In this document: one piece after another, positions 34,842 through 43,551 of the stretch
Layout: each line of letters begins with the position of its first letter
Numbering within the stretch: position 1 is the stretch's first letter
Assembly: GCF_004912155.1 (NCBI RefSeq)
Contig: NZ_STGX01000024.1
Coordinates: forward strand, 33,323 to 97,322
Direction of reading: 5' to 3'
Source of the DNA: Glycomyces paridis
Lineage (GTDB): Bacteria > Actinomycetota > Actinomycetes > Mycobacteriales > Micromonosporaceae
Length of the DNA stretch: 64,000 nt
Program-made: the position numbers and the translations under genes
The notes under the pieces: model-generated
Databases searched by the model: none
What the model was told of the DNA's origin: nothing
The model's input: the letters and a program-made list of their open reading frames with translations, nothing else

Positions 34842-35741
34842 ATGCCGCGCACGTCCTTCCCGCCCACGGTCCACAAGCACCGGTTGGCGGGCTACACGTA
34901 CTGGTCGCGTCTGACGCGTTCGCAGTCGCCGCGCCTGGAGCCGGTGGTCCTCGTCGGCGGCGCCCTGCACCGCAAGGAGGACTGGGGGCGCGTCGAGCAG
35001 GGGATGCTCAAGGCCGCCGACGTGGTCTGCCCGGACCTGCCCGGCTGGGGCGAGGCCGACCTGCTGCCGCCGTACCTGGGGCCGGACGTCCCGGTGCAGG
35101 CGCTCGTGGACCTCCTCGACGACCTCGGGATCGAGCGGGTGAACGTGTTCGCGGGCTCGTACGGGACGTCGGTGGGCTACCGGCTGGCGCAGACGCATCC
35201 GGACCGGATCGCCCGGATGGTCTTGGCGGGCACGATGAGCGGCATCCCGGCGCATTCGCGGCCGATGATGCGCCGGGCCGTGGAGCTGGCGATCGCGGGC
35301 CCGCGGGAGCGGTTCGGTCCCGCGGCGGTGGCCGCGCTCATGAGCGAGGGGACCGACATCGCCTCGGCAGCGGTGGTCCGGCGCATCCTGTCGCTGCGGT
35401 TCGGCACCGCCGACGCCGGCGACCTCGCGAAGTTCGTCGCCAACACCAACCGGCTGCTCTCGCGCGAACTCATCGACACCGCGATCCCGCCCGCGGTCCC
35501 GGTGCTGTTCACGACCGGCGAGCACGACACGCTCACCCCGCCGGAACTGTGCCGGGACCTCGCGCTGACGTGCCCGGAGAGCTGGTTCGTCGAGATGGCC
35601 CTCGCCGACCACCTCATCCACCTCGAACGCCCCGCCGAGCTCGTCGACCTCATGACCCGGTTCTTCGCCGAGGAGCCCCTGGACGACCTGCCGTACGCGA
35701 ACACGGTCGAGGACCTCCGCCGCGTCCCCGTGGCGGCCTGA
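34842..35741 (+). CDS. Alpha/beta hydrolase
   Basis: 299 residues with the standard fold order. The nucleophile elbow FAGSYGTSVGYRLA has Ser near 106, the acid is in TTGEHDTLTP (near 229), and the His in LADHLIHLERP (near 257). The oxyanion strand is VVLVGGALHRKEDW. Substrate is open: ester, lactone or epoxide hydrolases share this set. ATG 34842 follows GGGAG. It stands alone between the ABC operon and a convergent two-component operon. The two inverted repeats upstream suggest it is regulated. Confidence 0.88.
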   Translation: MPRTSFPPTVHKHRLAGYTYWSRLTRSQSPRLEPVVLVGGALHRKEDWGRVEQGMLKAADVVCPDLPGWGEADLLPPYLGPDVPVQALVDLLDDLGIERVNVFAGSYGTSVGYRLAQTHPDRIARMVLAGTMSGIPAHSRPMMRRAVELAIAGPRERFGPAAVAALMSEGTDIASAAVVRRILSLRFGTADAGDLAKFVANTNRLLSRELIDTAIPPAVPVLFTTGEHDTLTPPELCRDLALTCPESWFVEMALADHLIHLERPAELVDLMTRFFAEEPLDDLPYANTVEDLRRVPVAA

Positions 35742-35747
35742 CCGCCG

Positions 35748-36407
35748 TCAGGTCGCCAGGCCGTTTCGGTAGGCGTAGACGACGGCTTGGACGCGGTCGC
35801 GCAGGCCGAGTTTGGCGAGGATGCGCGAGACGAACGTCTTGACGGTCTCGGGGCTGATGACCAGGTGCGCGGCGATCTCGCCGTTGGAGAGCCCGTTCGC
35901 GATGAGGAGCAGGACCTCCAGTTCGCGCGGCGTCAGCGGCACCTCGCCCGACCGGTCCTCGGCGGGCCTGATGCGGGCGGCGTAGCGCCCGACGAGGCGG
36001 CGCGTCACCTCCGGGTCGAGCAGGGCCGATCCGGCCGCGACGGTCCGGATGCCGTGCAGCAGTTGCGAAGGCGGCGCGTCCTTGAGCAGGAAGCCGCTCG
36101 CTCCGGCGCGCAGCGCCTCGTACACGTACTCGTCGAGGTTGAACGTCGTCACCACGAGCACCTTGACCGGGTCGGCCGCACCGGCGCCCGCGAGGAGCCG
36201 CGTGGCCTCGATCCCGTCGAGGACCGGCATCCGCACGTCCATGACGACCACGTCGGGGCGCAGCCGCCCGGCCAGGTCGACCGCGGCCCGGCCGTCGCCG
36301 CACTCCCCCGCGACCGCCATGTCCTCCTGGGCGTCGATGATCGTGACCAGGCCGGTGCGCACCAGCATCTGGTCGTCGCAGACGAGGACCCGGATCGGCC
36401 CCGTCAC
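35748..36407 (-). CDS. NarL/LuxR-family response regulator
   Basis: 219 residues. The receiver domain (about 1-120) shows the acid pocket VCDDQ (Asp11-Asp12), the phosphorylated Asp57 in VVVMDVRMP, and the Lys in FLLKDAP. The C-terminal LuxR helix-turn-helix (about 152-212) has LTPRELEVLLLIANGLSNGEIAAHLVISPETVKTF. The GTG start lies in the stop of the kinase gene (GTGA), so it is coupled to it. It is last in the CPBP-kinase-regulator operon and converges on the hydrolase gene with only 6 bp between stops. Confidence 0.93.
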   Translation of the reverse strand: MTGPIRVLVCDDQMLVRTGLVTIIDAQEDMAVAGECGDGRAAVDLAGRLRPDVVVMDVRMPVLDGIEATRLLAGAGAADPVKVLVVTTFNLDEYVYEALRAGASGFLLKDAPPSQLLHGIRTVAAGSALLDPEVTRRLVGRYAARIRPAEDRSGEVPLTPRELEVLLLIANGLSNGEIAAHLVISPETVKTFVSRILAKLGLRDRVQAVVYAYRNGLAT

Positions 36408-37555
36408 GACCGGCCGCCCGAGGGGATGCGCGCCCGCACCGTGAAGCCCTCGTCGCCCGGGCCCGCACTGAAGTCGCCGCCGAGGACGTCGACGCGTTCG
36501 CGCAGACCCGCGAGCCCCCGCCCGCCGCCCTCCGTCACCGCCCGCCCGCTCCCGGGCCCGGCCGTGCGCACCTCCACGGTGATCTCCTCGTCCCTGTGGC
36601 GCACCAGCACCGACGTGGCGGCGCCGACGGCGTGCTTGAGCGCGTTCGTCAGCGACTCCTGGACGACCCGGTAGGCGACGAGGTCGGCGCTGCCGGTCGC
36701 CTCCACCGGCGTGCCCTCCTCGGCGAACGCCACCGGCTGGCCCGCGTGCCGCGTCTGCTCCACGAGCGTCAGCAGCCTGCCGACCGTCGGCTCCCTCGCC
36801 TCACTGCCGTGGCCGGGTTCCAGCAGGCCCAGCAGGTGCCGCAGGTCCGCGGTGGCCCGCCGCCCCGTGTCGCCGACGGCCGCCAGCGCCGCGTCGAGCC
36901 GTTCGGGGGCGCCTTGGAGGTACCGGGCGGCTTCGGCCTGGACGACCATGGCGGTGACGTGGTGGGTGACGACGTCGTGGAGTTCGCGGGCGATGCGGGC
37001 GCGTTCGGCGGCTCTGGTGGTTTCGGCGACGTGGCGACGGCGGTCGACTTCTGCGGCGCGGTTGCCTCGCAGCCAGGCGCCGGCGGTCCAGGCGACGGCG
37101 AGGAGGAGGTAGAACGTGGTGAAGCCGGCGACGCCTTCGGTGGATCCGAGGAGGTGGAGCGCGTAGGCGAGGCCCGCGTACACGGCGGTGAGGGCGACGA
37201 CGGCGGTGCGGCGGCACCGTTCGAGGTGGGCGCCGGCGCTGAGGAGCGCGATGGGCATGGCGCTGCTGGCGACCAGGTGGGTGGAGCGGAGTTCGGCGAT
37301 GACGAATCCGAGGGTCACTAGGGTGAGGCAGACCGCCGGCATCTTTCGGCGTACGGCCAGCGGCAGGCATTCGAGGGCGAGTGCTACGGCGGCGAGTGCG
37401 TCGAAGGGTCTGGCCGGGAGGTCGCCTACTTGTGTCCCTTTGTTGTAGAGGATGGGGAGGAACGAGGTGGCGGCGAGGAACAGTCCGAGGGGGAGGTCGC
37501 GGACGGTGACGTCGAGTCGACGCCACCGGTCCGGGATCGTGCCGAGTGCGGTCAC
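36404..37555 (-). CDS. Sensor histidine kinase (HisKA_3, NarL partner)
   Basis: 383 residues. Four or five membrane helices in the first 165 residues (no large extracellular domain), then the dimerisation helix with RIARELHDVVTHHVTAMVVQ (His193 is the phosphate acceptor) and the ATPase with VAYRVVQESLTNALKHA and GGGRGLAGLRERV. This is the DesK-like architecture that senses signals in or near the membrane. Its GTG start overlaps the stop of the CPBP protease gene (GTGA). The cognate regulator is the next gene. Confidence 0.93.
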   Translation of the reverse strand: MTALGTIPDRWRRLDVTVRDLPLGLFLAATSFLPILYNKGTQVGDLPARPFDALAAVALALECLPLAVRRKMPAVCLTLVTLGFVIAELRSTHLVASSAMPIALLSAGAHLERCRRTAVVALTAVYAGLAYALHLLGSTEGVAGFTTFYLLLAVAWTAGAWLRGNRAAEVDRRRHVAETTRAAERARIARELHDVVTHHVTAMVVQAEAARYLQGAPERLDAALAAVGDTGRRATADLRHLLGLLEPGHGSEAREPTVGRLLTLVEQTRHAGQPVAFAEEGTPVEATGSADLVAYRVVQESLTNALKHAVGAATSVLVRHRDEEITVEVRTAGPGSGRAVTEGGGRGLAGLRERVDVLGGDFSAGPGDEGFTVRARIPSGGRS

Positions 37556-38520
37556 CGGGGCAGTCTAGCGGTGGGGCCGGACCGGGTCGTGGTGTCGCCG
37601 GCGGCGGTGCCGTTGGGAGTGGTGTCGTTGGGGCCGTTGGCATCGGGTGCAATGCGGGGACGGTCGGCAGGGTCGACCCAGTGGACGCGGGTCTTGCGGT
37701 CGCCCTTGGCGGGGCGGTCGGCGCGGCGCGGGAGGGGCACGAGGCGGCCGCGTCGTTTGGCGATCCAGAGGAACACGAGGGTCATCACGGCGCCGAAGAC
37801 GACCGAGTAGACGCTGCCTTCGGGGCCGAATCCGCCTCCGGTGATCGCGCTGGGGCCTTCCATCGCGGCGTCGAGGACGCCTTGGGGGGTGCCGGCGCCG
37901 GAGACTTCGGTGCTGAAGAGGGCGGAGCCGGCGATGTTCCATCCGAAGTGGAGTCCGATGGGGAGCCACAGGTTGCGGGTGGCGATGTAGGCGGCGCCGA
38001 GCATGCCGCCGGCCTCGACGGCGATGGCGACGGCGCCCCACAAGGTGGCGTTGGGGTTGAGGAGGTGGGCGCCGCCGAAGAGCAGGCCGGTGAGGGCCAG
38101 GGCGATCCAGGTGCCGGTGCGCTGCTCGGTGATGCGGAAGAGGATGCCGCGGAACATGAGTTCCTCGGTGACGGCGGCGGCGGCCATGAATCCGAGGAGG
38201 CCGACGGCGCCGGTCGGGTCGCCGAGGCCGTCGACCTCGTAATACCCGAGGAGGGCGATGTTCGCGATGACGGCTGCGAAGAGGGCGACGCCGATCAGCG
38301 TGCCGAGCGCGGTCTTGGCGAAGGCGCCCTTGGCGGCGACTTCGGCGACGGCGCGCCGTTCAGTCCTGCCCACGACCCACCGGTACGCGAGCACGGCGAG
38401 CACCGCGGTGAGCGTGCCGATGACGAGCGTGATCCACGGGCTCGCGTCGAAGGTCCGGGTGGCGAGGCCGCCGAGGTAGGCGACCGCCGCGACGGCGAGA
38501 AACTGCCATACCAGTCTCAT
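37552..38520 (-). CDS. CPBP-family intramembrane glutamic endopeptidase
   Basis: 322 residues with eight or so membrane helices. The CPBP motifs are intact: EEXXXR in TEELMFRGILF (Glu119, Glu120, Arg124), FGGAH near 149, and HFGWN near 185. Family members (Rce1, Abi proteins) cleave prenylated or peptide substrates in the membrane. A Thr/Pro-rich tail follows. ATG 38520 has AGGAG upstream. It heads a three-gene operon with the kinase and response regulator; a protease that alters or feeds the signal sensed by a membrane-embedded kinase is a reasonable idea, though unproven. Confidence 0.88.
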   Translation of the reverse strand: MRLVWQFLAVAAVAYLGGLATRTFDASPWITLVIGTLTAVLAVLAYRWVVGRTERRAVAEVAAKGAFAKTALGTLIGVALFAAVIANIALLGYYEVDGLGDPTGAVGLLGFMAAAAVTEELMFRGILFRITEQRTGTWIALALTGLLFGGAHLLNPNATLWGAVAIAVEAGGMLGAAYIATRNLWLPIGLHFGWNIAGSALFSTEVSGAGTPQGVLDAAMEGPSAITGGGFGPEGSVYSVVFGAVMTLVFLWIAKRRGRLVPLPRRADRPAKGDRKTRVHWVDPADRPRIAPDANGPNDTTPNGTAAGDTTTRSGPTARLPR

Positions 38521-38661
38521 GAGGGCTCCTTGTCCGATGCCGCGGCGGGGGTGCCCCGGCTGCATGGAACGTTACGGAGCCCGGTGCTCGCAGTCGTCAC
38601 CGAAAAGTGGGCACTTGCGCGTAGCTCGCACGGGGGACGACCCGAAGGCGCGGCAGCGAAA

Positions 38662-38693
38662 AGGGCCGGTCTCCCTCTCGGAAGACCGGCCCT
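38662..38693 (+). terminator. Hairpin directly before the first small HTH gene
   Basis: An 11-bp stem (38662-38672 with 38683-38693) with a 10-nt loop. It lies 6 bp before the start of the HTH gene, and no gene upstream on this strand would need a terminator, so it may act as an attenuator. Confidence 0.55.
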
Positions 38694-38699
38694 GCGATG

Positions 38700-39005
38700 G
38701 TGGAGGTACTGAACGCTTATCCGCACTCATTCCCGCAGGTCAAAGCGTTGCGTTCCGACCTGTCGAACCATGCGAAACCCGACACGAAAAGCCAGGAACG
38801 TAGTTCAGGCCTGAAAACTCCTGTGCGGACGGCACCGCGTCCGCTTCGCAAACGGCTGGCCCCGAAGGACCGCCAACGACTCATCGAAGACTACCTCGCC
38901 GGGGCCCTTCAAAAGGATCTCGCCACGCGGTACTCGATCGGTCTGTCGAGCGTGAAGAACGTGCTTCGAGAAGCTGGCGCGAAGAAGTACTCGGCACGGA
39001 TCTAG
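38700..39005 (+). CDS. Small helix-turn-helix protein, copy A
   Basis: 101 residues. The C-terminal half LAPKDRQRLIEDYLAGALQKDLATRYSIGLSSVKNVLREAG is a helix-turn-helix of the resolvase/Hin C-terminal kind, preceded by a basic segment. DNA and protein are nearly the same as copy B at 51192-51497. Identity starts at the GTG in both loci, so GTG at 38700 is preferred over the ATG at 38697. There is no catalytic resolvase domain. It is the left one of two that bracket the 12.5-kb accessory segment. Role unknown: a DNA-binding remnant or a small regulator. Confidence 0.75.
   Translation: MEVLNAYPHSFPQVKALRSDLSNHAKPDTKSQERSSGLKTPVRTAPRPLRKRLAPKDRQRLIEDYLAGALQKDLATRYSIGLSSVKNVLREAGAKKYSARI
38700..39005 (+). 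repeat. Dispersed direct repeat, copy A (partner at 51192-51497)
   Basis: 306 bp, starting GTGGAGGTACTGAACGC. Long identical runs alternate with diverged ones; similarity ends sharply at the first base of the gene on the left. The repeats flank Schlafen-like, HEPN and ars genes. Confidence 0.75.
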
Positions 39006-39023
39006 ATGACCGGCGGCGGGCGC

Positions 39024-39221
39024 TCACCACCGTGGGCGCTCGCCGCCCTCTTCCTGCCAGACTCTTGAGTCGCCCGTACGGTCTGGCCGCTCGGCCTGAG
39101 CGGCGAGGGCCTCCACCTGTGCCGGTCCAAGCAGATCGAGCAGGATCTGCGCGATCTGGTGAGGATCGATGTGCTCCCGCTGGTCGCCGGTAATCCGGAC
39201 TCGATACTGCTTCCTCGGCAT
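39024..39221 (-). CDS. Small hypothetical protein
   Basis: 65 residues: a basic start (MPRKQYRVRITGDQREH), an amphipathic helix (DPHQIAQILLDLLGPAQVEALAAQ), then a polar tail. GGGGAAG precedes the ATG at 39221. No family recognised. It lies back to back with copy A of the HTH gene, separated by 18 bp. Confidence 0.5.
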   Translation of the reverse strand: MPRKQYRVRITGDQREHIDPHQIAQILLDLLGPAQVEALAAQAERPDRTGDSRVWQEEGGERPRW

Positions 39222-39363
39222 GCGCTTCCCCATTCTCGTGGATCGAGCGAGGGGCATTCCTGGACCTGAATGTATCGCCGCAATTCGCGCCTATCGGGCT
39301 GCGACACGTCGCGGCGAAGCATGACGCTCGGGTGCTGTCGTACCTCCCTGCTACAACCGTTGG

Positions 39364-40539
39364 ATGGATGGGGTCGCGCGTCCCACGCGCTTTCAACACA
39401 CGAGTTCCGATGCGAAAGCGCTGCTCGCCGCGGGCGAGTCAGGGCGATTTGAGTTCAAGCGTGATGCCAACGCGGTCGAATCAAAGACGTTGGCAACTCT
39501 GGCGAACTGGGTGGCGCTTGAACCCTCCCGTGAAGTCGCCCATCTGCTTGTCGGCGTGGACGAAGTGACCAACCCAGCGACCGGATTGACATACGGCATC
39601 GTGCGCGGATTGCCAAAAGGGCTCGAGAAGTCGGTCGCGAGGCTCCAGGACGTCGCAAGTACCACCTACCCGATCCCGGTGGACCTGTTCATCGTCGAGG
39701 AGGCGGTCGAGGAGGACCTACCGTTCCTGCGGGTCGAGGTACGGCCCACCATGCCACCGCACTTCGACGGGCAAGGACGGCGACAAACGCGCATGGGCCG
39801 CTCCACGCGCCCCATGGCCGATGAAGAGCTGCTCCAGGTGTATCTCGACCGCGAAGCCGGCACCTTCGCTGCCAGGTTCCGCCACACCTCGGTTGAACTG
39901 CGCGAGGCCGTCGGCGCTGTAGGAACACAGGTCGACCAGATCTCCGACGCGATCGAACGCAGGGTTGGCGCCCCGCTGGAGGAATTGGCAGCCACCGCGC
40001 GTCAAGCCGTGTCCGCCGCCGAGGATGCCGAGGCCGCTGCCATGAATGCAGGGTCTGCTGCCGACATGGTGGAGTATGGGGTGACGAAGGTCGAACGGAT
40101 GGTCAGCGATCTGCAAGAAGTCGTCGATGAGCTCCATGAGGATTCGCTTGAGTCCTTGGTCCTGCGTGTGGCGCAGGTCCGGCGAGAAGTGTGGTGGGAG
40201 TTCACCGCCGACACCTGGACACGGTCCTCGGCCGGAGCGGAACGCCTTGCCCGGGTGGTGCATGAGGTGCTTTCGGCTGAGATCTCGCTTGAAGCGACAC
40301 GCAACACCTGGGAGGTCGGCCTCTGGGAGGATGTGCTCACCGACCGGAAAGCACAGGCAAAGGGGACCTTGAGGTGGTGGACGGCCACCGTTGAGGAGGC
40401 ACGGGGCTTGCTCCAGACACCCGTCTACCCAGCCCCAGAACTACCCGACATGCGCGCCGAGCTGCAAGCCGACCGCGATGGCGCACTCGAGGACCCGAAC
40501 AGCCTCACCCGAAAGTTCACCAACCTGCTCGATAGCTGA
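39364..40539 (+). CDS. Schlafen/AlbA_2-like domain protein with a coiled-coil middle
   Basis: 391 residues. The N-terminal 150 residues resemble the AlbA_2 (Schlafen-type) DNA/RNA-binding domain: LAAGESGRFEFKRDANAVESKTLATLANWVAL with the E-x-K pair (Glu30, Lys32), then HLLVGVDEVTN and LPFLRVEVRP. The middle is a long coiled coil (about 185-260; AIERRVGAPLEELAATARQAVSAAEDAEAAAMNAG), followed by a helical tail. Related proteins occur in mobile elements and defence islands; the activity is not established. It stands first in the segment bracketed by the HTH repeats, and no ribosome-binding site is obvious. Confidence 0.65.
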   Translation: MDGVARPTRFQHTSSDAKALLAAGESGRFEFKRDANAVESKTLATLANWVALEPSREVAHLLVGVDEVTNPATGLTYGIVRGLPKGLEKSVARLQDVASTTYPIPVDLFIVEEAVEEDLPFLRVEVRPTMPPHFDGQGRRQTRMGRSTRPMADEELLQVYLDREAGTFAARFRHTSVELREAVGAVGTQVDQISDAIERRVGAPLEELAATARQAVSAAEDAEAAAMNAGSAADMVEYGVTKVERMVSDLQEVVDELHEDSLESLVLRVAQVRREVWWEFTADTWTRSSAGAERLARVVHEVLSAEISLEATRNTWEVGLWEDVLTDRKAQAKGTLRWWTATVEEARGLLQTPVYPAPELPDMRAELQADRDGALEDPNSLTRKFTNLLDS

Positions 40540-40641
40540 AGCCAGTCCATGAGACGAGTGCTTGCATTTCGTGGACACATCCGGCCGCGGCGAACTCCTA
40601 CCGCGGCATCGGGCCCCGAGCGGTACTGCGAGGTTGCTGCC

Positions 40642-40794
40642 TCAGACCCGACTCCCGACCGGTCCGCACAGAGAAACGAACACCTGCACAGCGATATTGC
40701 CGATCATGGCGCCACCTCCCAACATGAAGTACGCCGCAAGCAACAGGACCGAGGCGACGAGAACGTAGCTGGTGAGCCTGATGATTGAGTTCAT
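40642..40794 (-). CDS. Small membrane protein
   Basis: 50 residues: two hydrophobic segments, SYVLVASVLLLAAYFML and AMIGNIAVQVFVSLCG, joined by GGG. ATG 40794 is chosen because longer starts add polar residues only. It lies between the Schlafen-like gene and the HEPN pair and has no clear ribosome site, so it is less certain. Confidence 0.45.
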   Translation of the reverse strand: MNSIIRLTSYVLVASVLLLAAYFMLGGGAMIGNIAVQVFVSLCGPVGSRV

Positions 40795-40942
40795 GCGGAC
40801 ACGGCCGGAAGGCACCAGCCGTCTCAACGGAGACATCGGGAATCGGGTCCAAGGCAGCACCCGTCTCTCCCTTGAGGTTACCTACTTGCGGCCGCGACTG
40901 CAGTAGCTTGGTTCCCTCGATTTCCGGGTACTCCGGCAAAGC

Positions 40943-41692
40943 CTATGAGTCCTGCTGTTCTGCAACAAGATACTGACCCCAGAGCCGTGAGAGAAGCGGG
41001 CGATCGACGAGCATCGGCTCATGCCGTGAATGGAAGCGCAGATGCGCCCAGCCGCTCGCGAACTCGATATCGATGCGCTCAACCGGATCATGATCGATCC
41101 TGGTTACGTAGTCGACTTGGACGAGCGCGGTGCGACCGCGGACGGCGAGATACTGGCGTAGCTCCGACGCCTGGACTTCGACCTTCCAAGCTTTCTCGGT
41201 CATCTCCCATCGAACGAGGTCGCGCTCGTGATCGGAGGCCTCAAGGTACTTCCAGCCGTTCTCAGCAGGGTAGGCGTTCCAGTGCCACAGGAACGGATGC
41301 GCAATCTCCGCAAATGGCAGCAGCGCCCCTGGTGGTTTGCGCACGTGGATGAAGAATTCACTCATGACGTCGCGGTCGGACGAGGTCAGTCCGTCCTCAA
41401 AGCCGTGCTTGTCGTAGATGGCCACTTCTCCGAGGTTTTTGCCGATCCAGTCGGTCTCCTCCAAAGCCGCCGCCTCGGAGCCTGGATGGATGAGGATGCA
41501 TCTGCGGCCAGCATCCCACTCCGCAGAGTAAAAGCTCTCGGCCACGGTCAGCCATCCAGTAGGTGCACCCGTGATCTGCTGCAGGGCATGTTGCGGCCAC
41601 AGCTCGGGCAGCACGTGTGCGGGCTTCGCCCACCGTTCAGCCAGCGAGCGGCCTTGCGGATCCTCGTCCTCTTGGTCGACTGGGATGTTCAT
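40943..41692 (-). CDS. N-terminal-domain-only copy of the HEPN protein (no nuclease part)
   Basis: 249 residues, matching residues 1-258 or so of the upstream protein throughout: VLPELWPQHALQQITGAP, GFEDGLTSSDRDVMSEFFIHVRKP, PFLWHWNAYPAENGWKYLE, RWEMTEKAWKVEVQASELRQYLA, and LSRLWGQYLVAEQQDS just before its end. It stops where the upstream protein enters its linker and HEPN part. Both genes read the same way with 45 bp between. A full-length effector plus a truncated homologue suggests regulation by dimerisation or a decoy; a decayed duplicate is the simple alternative, though the frame is clean. Confidence 0.75.
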   Translation of the reverse strand: MNIPVDQEDEDPQGRSLAERWAKPAHVLPELWPQHALQQITGAPTGWLTVAESFYSAEWDAGRRCILIHPGSEAAALEETDWIGKNLGEVAIYDKHGFEDGLTSSDRDVMSEFFIHVRKPPGALLPFAEIAHPFLWHWNAYPAENGWKYLEASDHERDLVRWEMTEKAWKVEVQASELRQYLAVRGRTALVQVDYVTRIDHDPVERIDIEFASGWAHLRFHSRHEPMLVDRPLLSRLWGQYLVAEQQDS

Positions 41693-41737
41693 CGGGACCT
41701 CTCGGATGGCTGGAGTGGCAAGTACCGCTGCTGTCGT

Positions 41738-43444
41738 TCAGTTGTCGGCGTTCACCGAACCGTCGCGTTCGATGTAGAGCTCCATCAGCACGGTGAGGGC
41801 ATCCAGCGATTCGGTCAGGCGCGAGACGATCGAGGCGAACGCGTCAAATGGAGTCAGGTCAGCTATTTCCAGGTCTGCTGCGGCCCTGGCTTGGTCGGAG
41901 CCGACGAAATGTGCGATGCCGCTCTTCGACCGGTACCTCTGCAGTGCGCGGAGGATCTCGGTCGGGTCCTCGTCGGCCCCGAGCACGGTCACGAACTTCC
42001 TGAGGAGTTGGAGCGACTTCTCGTCCTTTTCAGCGACTACGATCGATTTCAGCGCTTTGGAATCGATCGCATCGACCAGCGCTCGGGTGAGCACTAGGAC
42101 GGGTTGGCCCAACGAGACGTTGTCATCGGAGAGCGGGCCGATCAGCGAGCTGAACTCGGCCTTCAACGTACTGTCGAGCCCTCGCCACAGCGGCCGCCCC
42201 AGGATCTTCGCGGAAACCTCTGATGCTCGCTCGCGAGCACGGCGCAGGTCACCCACCGGGTCATGGCTGCTCGTCCACTGACCGAGGAAGTCGCGGCGGA
42301 AGCGACCTCCCTCAATGACGCCTTCGGGAGCGACATTGTGCGACTTCCAGTGGCCCCACTCATCGGAAGGGAGGTCGCGACCGAGGTCACCAAGGTAAAC
42401 CTCGATCTGGCCTGCAGTGTTTGTCGATATCGACAGGCTCCACAGGTTGAGGCAACCTAGACTTGTCGCGTCCATCCGGTACTTGGTCGGCTCCAACGCA
42501 TAGGGCTGCAGCACTTCCCGCCGGAAACACACCGCGGTGAGGTAGTGGGGCCGGGACTCATCTTGATCGAAATAGGTGCCTAGCTGGTCCGGATCGCAGG
42601 TATAGCGCAGCATCTCGCCGGTTGCGGGGTCGACGCCGTAGATGAAGTCCGGGTAGTCCTTGTCTTCAGGGCGTTCTTCGAACCGTGGTACACGCGAGGT
42701 TCGTTGGCCCGCCACCAAGTATTGCCCCCAAACTCGCGAGAGGGCCGGGCGGCGTCCGGACGCCGCCTGGTGAAGCGCGTGGAAACCGACATGGGCCCAG
42801 GCATTCACGAACTCGTCGTCGACACGATCGAACGGGTGATGCTCGAGCTTGGTCAGGTAGTCGACCTGGAGGACGGCAGTACGGCTGCAGGCTGCAAGGT
42901 ACTGACGTAGCTCCAGCGCCCGCACCTCGACCTTCCAGGACTTCTCCTCGATTTCCCATCTGATGAGGTCTTGCGCTCGACCGGCCTCGTTGAGGTACTT
43001 CCAGCCGTTCGCCGTCGGGAAAGCATCCCAATACCAAAGAAACGGGTACGTCACCTCAACAAATCGCTGCGCCGCACCGCTGGGATTGCGCACCTGAACG
43101 AAGAACTCGCTCACCACTCCCGCATTGGCAGCGGTCAAACCGTCCTCGAACCCGCGCTCATCGAAGATCGACACATCACCGAGATCGCCTCCGATCCAAC
43201 GGAATTGCTTCAACACGTCTTCTCCCGCGGCACGCTCGATCAGCACGCAACCGCGGCCGCCCCTACCCTCTTCGGTAGTGAAGCGCTCCTCCACCGTGAT
43301 CCAGCCGGTCGGCACGCTCGTCATCTGCTGCAGTTCGTGCTGCGGCCACAGTTCAGGAAGAACCGAAGACGGCTTCCCCCACAACTCCGCCAAGGTAGTG
43401 CCATCGGGCCGCTCAAGGTACCCGCGGATGACCGGCATGCTCAT
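41738..43444 (-). CDS. Two-domain protein with putative C-terminal HEPN ribonuclease
   Basis: 568 residues, ATG at 43444. The N-terminal domain (about 1-260) is shared with the gene downstream and shows WITVEERF, GFEDGLTA, PFLWYWDAFPTANGWKYL, WKVEVRALELRQYLA and RVWGQYLVA. A middle region (260-400) is unassigned. The C-terminal 150 residues are helical and contain RSKSGIAH (Arg504 to His511, an R-x6-H arrangement) inside a helix, as in HEPN nucleases of abortive-infection and ApeA-like systems. I infer an RNA-cleaving defence protein. The assignment rests on this motif and the helical context; a non-catalytic role is possible. Confidence 0.65.
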   Translation of the reverse strand: MSMPVIRGYLERPDGTTLAELWGKPSSVLPELWPQHELQQMTSVPTGWITVEERFTTEEGRGGRGCVLIERAAGEDVLKQFRWIGGDLGDVSIFDERGFEDGLTAANAGVVSEFFVQVRNPSGAAQRFVEVTYPFLWYWDAFPTANGWKYLNEAGRAQDLIRWEIEEKSWKVEVRALELRQYLAACSRTAVLQVDYLTKLEHHPFDRVDDEFVNAWAHVGFHALHQAASGRRPALSRVWGQYLVAGQRTSRVPRFEERPEDKDYPDFIYGVDPATGEMLRYTCDPDQLGTYFDQDESRPHYLTAVCFRREVLQPYALEPTKYRMDATSLGCLNLWSLSISTNTAGQIEVYLGDLGRDLPSDEWGHWKSHNVAPEGVIEGGRFRRDFLGQWTSSHDPVGDLRRARERASEVSAKILGRPLWRGLDSTLKAEFSSLIGPLSDDNVSLGQPVLVLTRALVDAIDSKALKSIVVAEKDEKSLQLLRKFVTVLGADEDPTEILRALQRYRSKSGIAHFVGSDQARAAADLEIADLTPFDAFASIVSRLTESLDALTVLMELYIERDGSVNADN

Positions 43445-43551
43445 CGACTCACCGTACCTGCAGCCTCTGACATCGCAGTCGCAGCAGGCGTTTGGGTTCG
43501 GCGTCGATGAGGTCGTCAAGCAGGCGCCCCTCGTTGCTGATCTGGGGTGTC

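Noticed and set aside
38560..38700. tRNA or integrase attachment site at the island edge
   Set aside because: No cloverleaf, no T-loop sequence GGTTCGAATCC and no integrase gene were found in the window.
40549..40788. Plus-strand small frames in 40549-40788
   Set aside because: They lack a ribosome-binding site and overlap in several frames; the minus-strand 50-residue membrane protein fits better, though it is uncertain.
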